From contig JAUZQS010000203.1 in the NCBI GenBank assembly GCA_030950875.1, positions 1 to 7,943 on the forward strand: a DNA stretch of 7,943 nt, read 5' to 3'. The translations under genes and the position numbers were made by a program. Within the stretch, counting starts at the first letter, position 1, and every line of letters starts with the position of its first letter. The notes below the pieces were generated by a model that was given only the letters and a program-made list of their open reading frames with translations, made no database searches and was not told where the DNA came from. Of this stretch, positions 6,959 to 7,943 are shown one piece after another. Origin of the DNA: Mariprofundaceae bacterium (GTDB lineage Bacteria > Pseudomonadota > Zetaproteobacteria > Mariprofundales > Mariprofundaceae).

Positions 6959-7839
6959 AGAAATCACTCCAAGCTCTGGGCGAGCTTAGCCACAGTGAAC
7001 CTATGGCAAATCACACCACGCTTGCAGTCGGTGGTGCCGCAACGTGGTATTTCAAGCCCCATAATAAAGAGACTTTATCTCAGGCTTTGGCATTAACGCC
7101 AAAAAATATCAAGCTTTTGCCATTAGGACGAGGCAGCAATTTACTTGTCCCCGACCATGGCTTTGATGGTATGGTGATTGACTTGGGCATGCTGAACACC
7201 ATTCAAATCAACGCTCATAGATTAACGGCTCAAGCAGGCAGTCGCATGTCTAAGATTGCACAAACAGCCGCCAATGCAGGGCTTCGCGGACTTGAATTTA
7301 TGGCAACCGTACCTGGTGATTTGGGCGGCGGCATAGCCATGAATGCTGGAGCTTTCGGAATGCAAGCATCGGATACATGTTTGCAAGCAGAGGTCATGCT
7401 TCGCGATGGAAGTGAACAAATATTATCCAAATCTCAATTAAATATGGTTTATCGTCATAGCCAAATCCCCAAGCAGTCAATTATAACGGCTGCCAGCTTT
7501 GAACTTCAAACAGCTGACCAACAAGATATTCGCGATGTCATGCGGGATATGCGACACAAGCGCTCGCAAACACAACCATTGGCAATGCCCAACTGTGGCT
7601 CTGTATTTAAAAATCCTGAAGGTGATTATGCCGCGCGCTTGATTGAAGCAGTGGGACTGAAAGGAAAGCGTATGGGTGGCGCTCAAATATCTGAAATCCA
7701 CGCCAACTTTATCGTCAATCATGGCAATGCACATAGTGATGATGTCACTGCATTGATTCAATTAGCGCAACAAAGCGTTTTTGAGAAATTTGCTATCAAA
7801 CTAGAACCTGAAGTTCGTATATTGGAGGATCTGCAATGA
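6949..7839 (+). CDS. murB: UDP-N-acetylenolpyruvoylglucosamine reductase MurB (short, type II-like)
   Basis: MurB is a cytoplasmic FAD flavoprotein that reduces UDP-GlcNAc-enolpyruvate to UDP-MurNAc with NADPH, providing the MurC substrate. FAD-domain motifs are NHTTLAVGG (21-29), LGRGSNLLV (59-67) and GLRGLEFMATVPGDLGGG followed by MNAGAFG (111-137). The substrate domain has YRHS (R169), PNCGSVFKNP (214-223) with S218 as the expected proton donor, GLKGKRMGGAQISEIHANFIVN (236-257, GGAQ and HANFIVN are the diagnostic parts) and LEPEVRIL (285-292) carrying the conserved acidic residue. At 296 residues it is the short form; E. coli MurB has 342 residues and an extra substrate-binding loop. In E. 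coli murB is not in the dcw cluster, so its place here between murC and ddl is informative about lineage. The ATG overlaps the murC stop (TAATG), with GGAGGGG (6935-6941) upstream, and the TGA overlaps ddl. Confidence 0.97.
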   Translation: MPWQKSLQALGELSHSEPMANHTTLAVGGAATWYFKPHNKETLSQALALTPKNIKLLPLGRGSNLLVPDHGFDGMVIDLGMLNTIQINAHRLTAQAGSRMSKIAQTAANAGLRGLEFMATVPGDLGGGIAMNAGAFGMQASDTCLQAEVMLRDGSEQILSKSQLNMVYRHSQIPKQSIITAASFELQTADQQDIRDVMRDMRHKRSQTQPLAMPNCGSVFKNPEGDYAARLIEAVGLKGKRMGGAQISEIHANFIVNHGNAHSDDVTALIQLAQQSVFEKFAIKLEPEVRILEDLQ

Positions 7840-7943
7840 GTAACCCCGTGCAAGCCTCTACTTTTGAGAAAGTCGGCGTCTTAATGGGCGGAACTTCAGC
7901 AGAACGTGAAATTTCCCTGCAATCAGGGCATGCGGTATTTGAT
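7836..7943 (+). CDS. ddl: D-alanine--D-alanine ligase Ddl (3' part outside window)
   Basis: Ddl is the cytoplasmic ATP-grasp ligase that joins two D-alanines into the dipeptide used by MurF. Only the first 36 codons are present. The diagnostic N-terminal motif VLMGGTSAEREISLQSG occupies residues 15-31; E23 corresponds to the catalytic Glu15 of E. coli DdlB. The start ATG overlaps the murB stop as ATGA, with GGAGG (7824-7828) 7 nt upstream, which supports this start and gives about eight residues more at the N-terminus than E. coli DdlB. The ATP-binding and catalytic centre lies beyond the window, so integrity cannot be judged. Position after murC-murB matches the dcw cluster, where ftsQ, ftsA and ftsZ would be expected next. 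Confidence 0.93.
   Translation, partial: MSNPVQASTFEKVGVLMGGTSAEREISLQSGHAVFD

Noticed and set aside
7477..7761. 94-codon open frame on the minus strand inside murB, and similar minus-strand frames elsewhere
   Set aside because: They lie antisense to conserved coding sequence with no supporting motifs or ribosome binding sites.
1..7943. Novel multi-gene system, mobile element, CRISPR or RNA gene
   Set aside because: Essentially every base belongs to the eight recognised dcw genes, with no foreign genes, direct-repeat arrays or gaps over 4 bp.

Overview
The window is one uninterrupted stretch of the bacterial division and cell wall (dcw) gene cluster, all on the + strand. The order is murF (3' part), mraY, murD, ftsW, murG, murC, murB, ddl (5' part). 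Every gene is identified by family motifs read directly in the translation, and six of the eight are complete.

Organism: the gene set, the E. coli-like order murF-mraY-murD-ftsW-murG-murC and the Shine-Dalgarno (SD) sites point to a Gram-negative proteobacterium of moderate GC content (mid-40s percent by eye). It is not an enteric bacterium. murB lies between murC and ddl, and MurB is the short form. From memory this arrangement occurs in Alpha-, Beta- and Zetaproteobacteria and in Legionella/Coxiella-type Gammaproteobacteria. I cannot place it more precisely from the sequence; a zetaproteobacterium-like source is only a guess.

Layout: 1-881 murF 3' part; 871-1941 mraY; 1946-3313 murD; 3313-4446 ftsW; 4443-5561 murG; 5558-6949 murC; 6949-7839 murB; 7836-7943 ddl 5' part. 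The only intergenic DNA is 4 bp between mraY and murD. The other junctions overlap by 11 bp (murF/mraY), 1 bp as TAATG (murD/ftsW, murC/murB) or 4 bp as ATGA (ftsW/murG, murG/murC, murB/ddl). I see no terminator, convincing internal promoter, RNA gene, mobile element or CRISPR array.

How the genes work together: MurB makes UDP-MurNAc. MurC adds L-Ala and MurD adds D-Glu. MurE (expected upstream, outside the window) adds the third residue, and MurF adds the D-Ala-D-Ala made by Ddl. MraY transfers the product to undecaprenyl phosphate (lipid I), MurG adds GlcNAc (lipid II), and FtsW polymerises lipid II at the septum.

No undescribed multi-gene system is present. The least ordinary features are RNA-level inverted repeats at translation starts: a 10-nt anti-SD match inside an 8-bp inverted repeat at murG, a 10-pair stem enclosing the murB SD, and a hairpin just ahead of the mraY SD. 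A few substitutions also fall in normally conserved motifs of MurF, MurG and FtsW.
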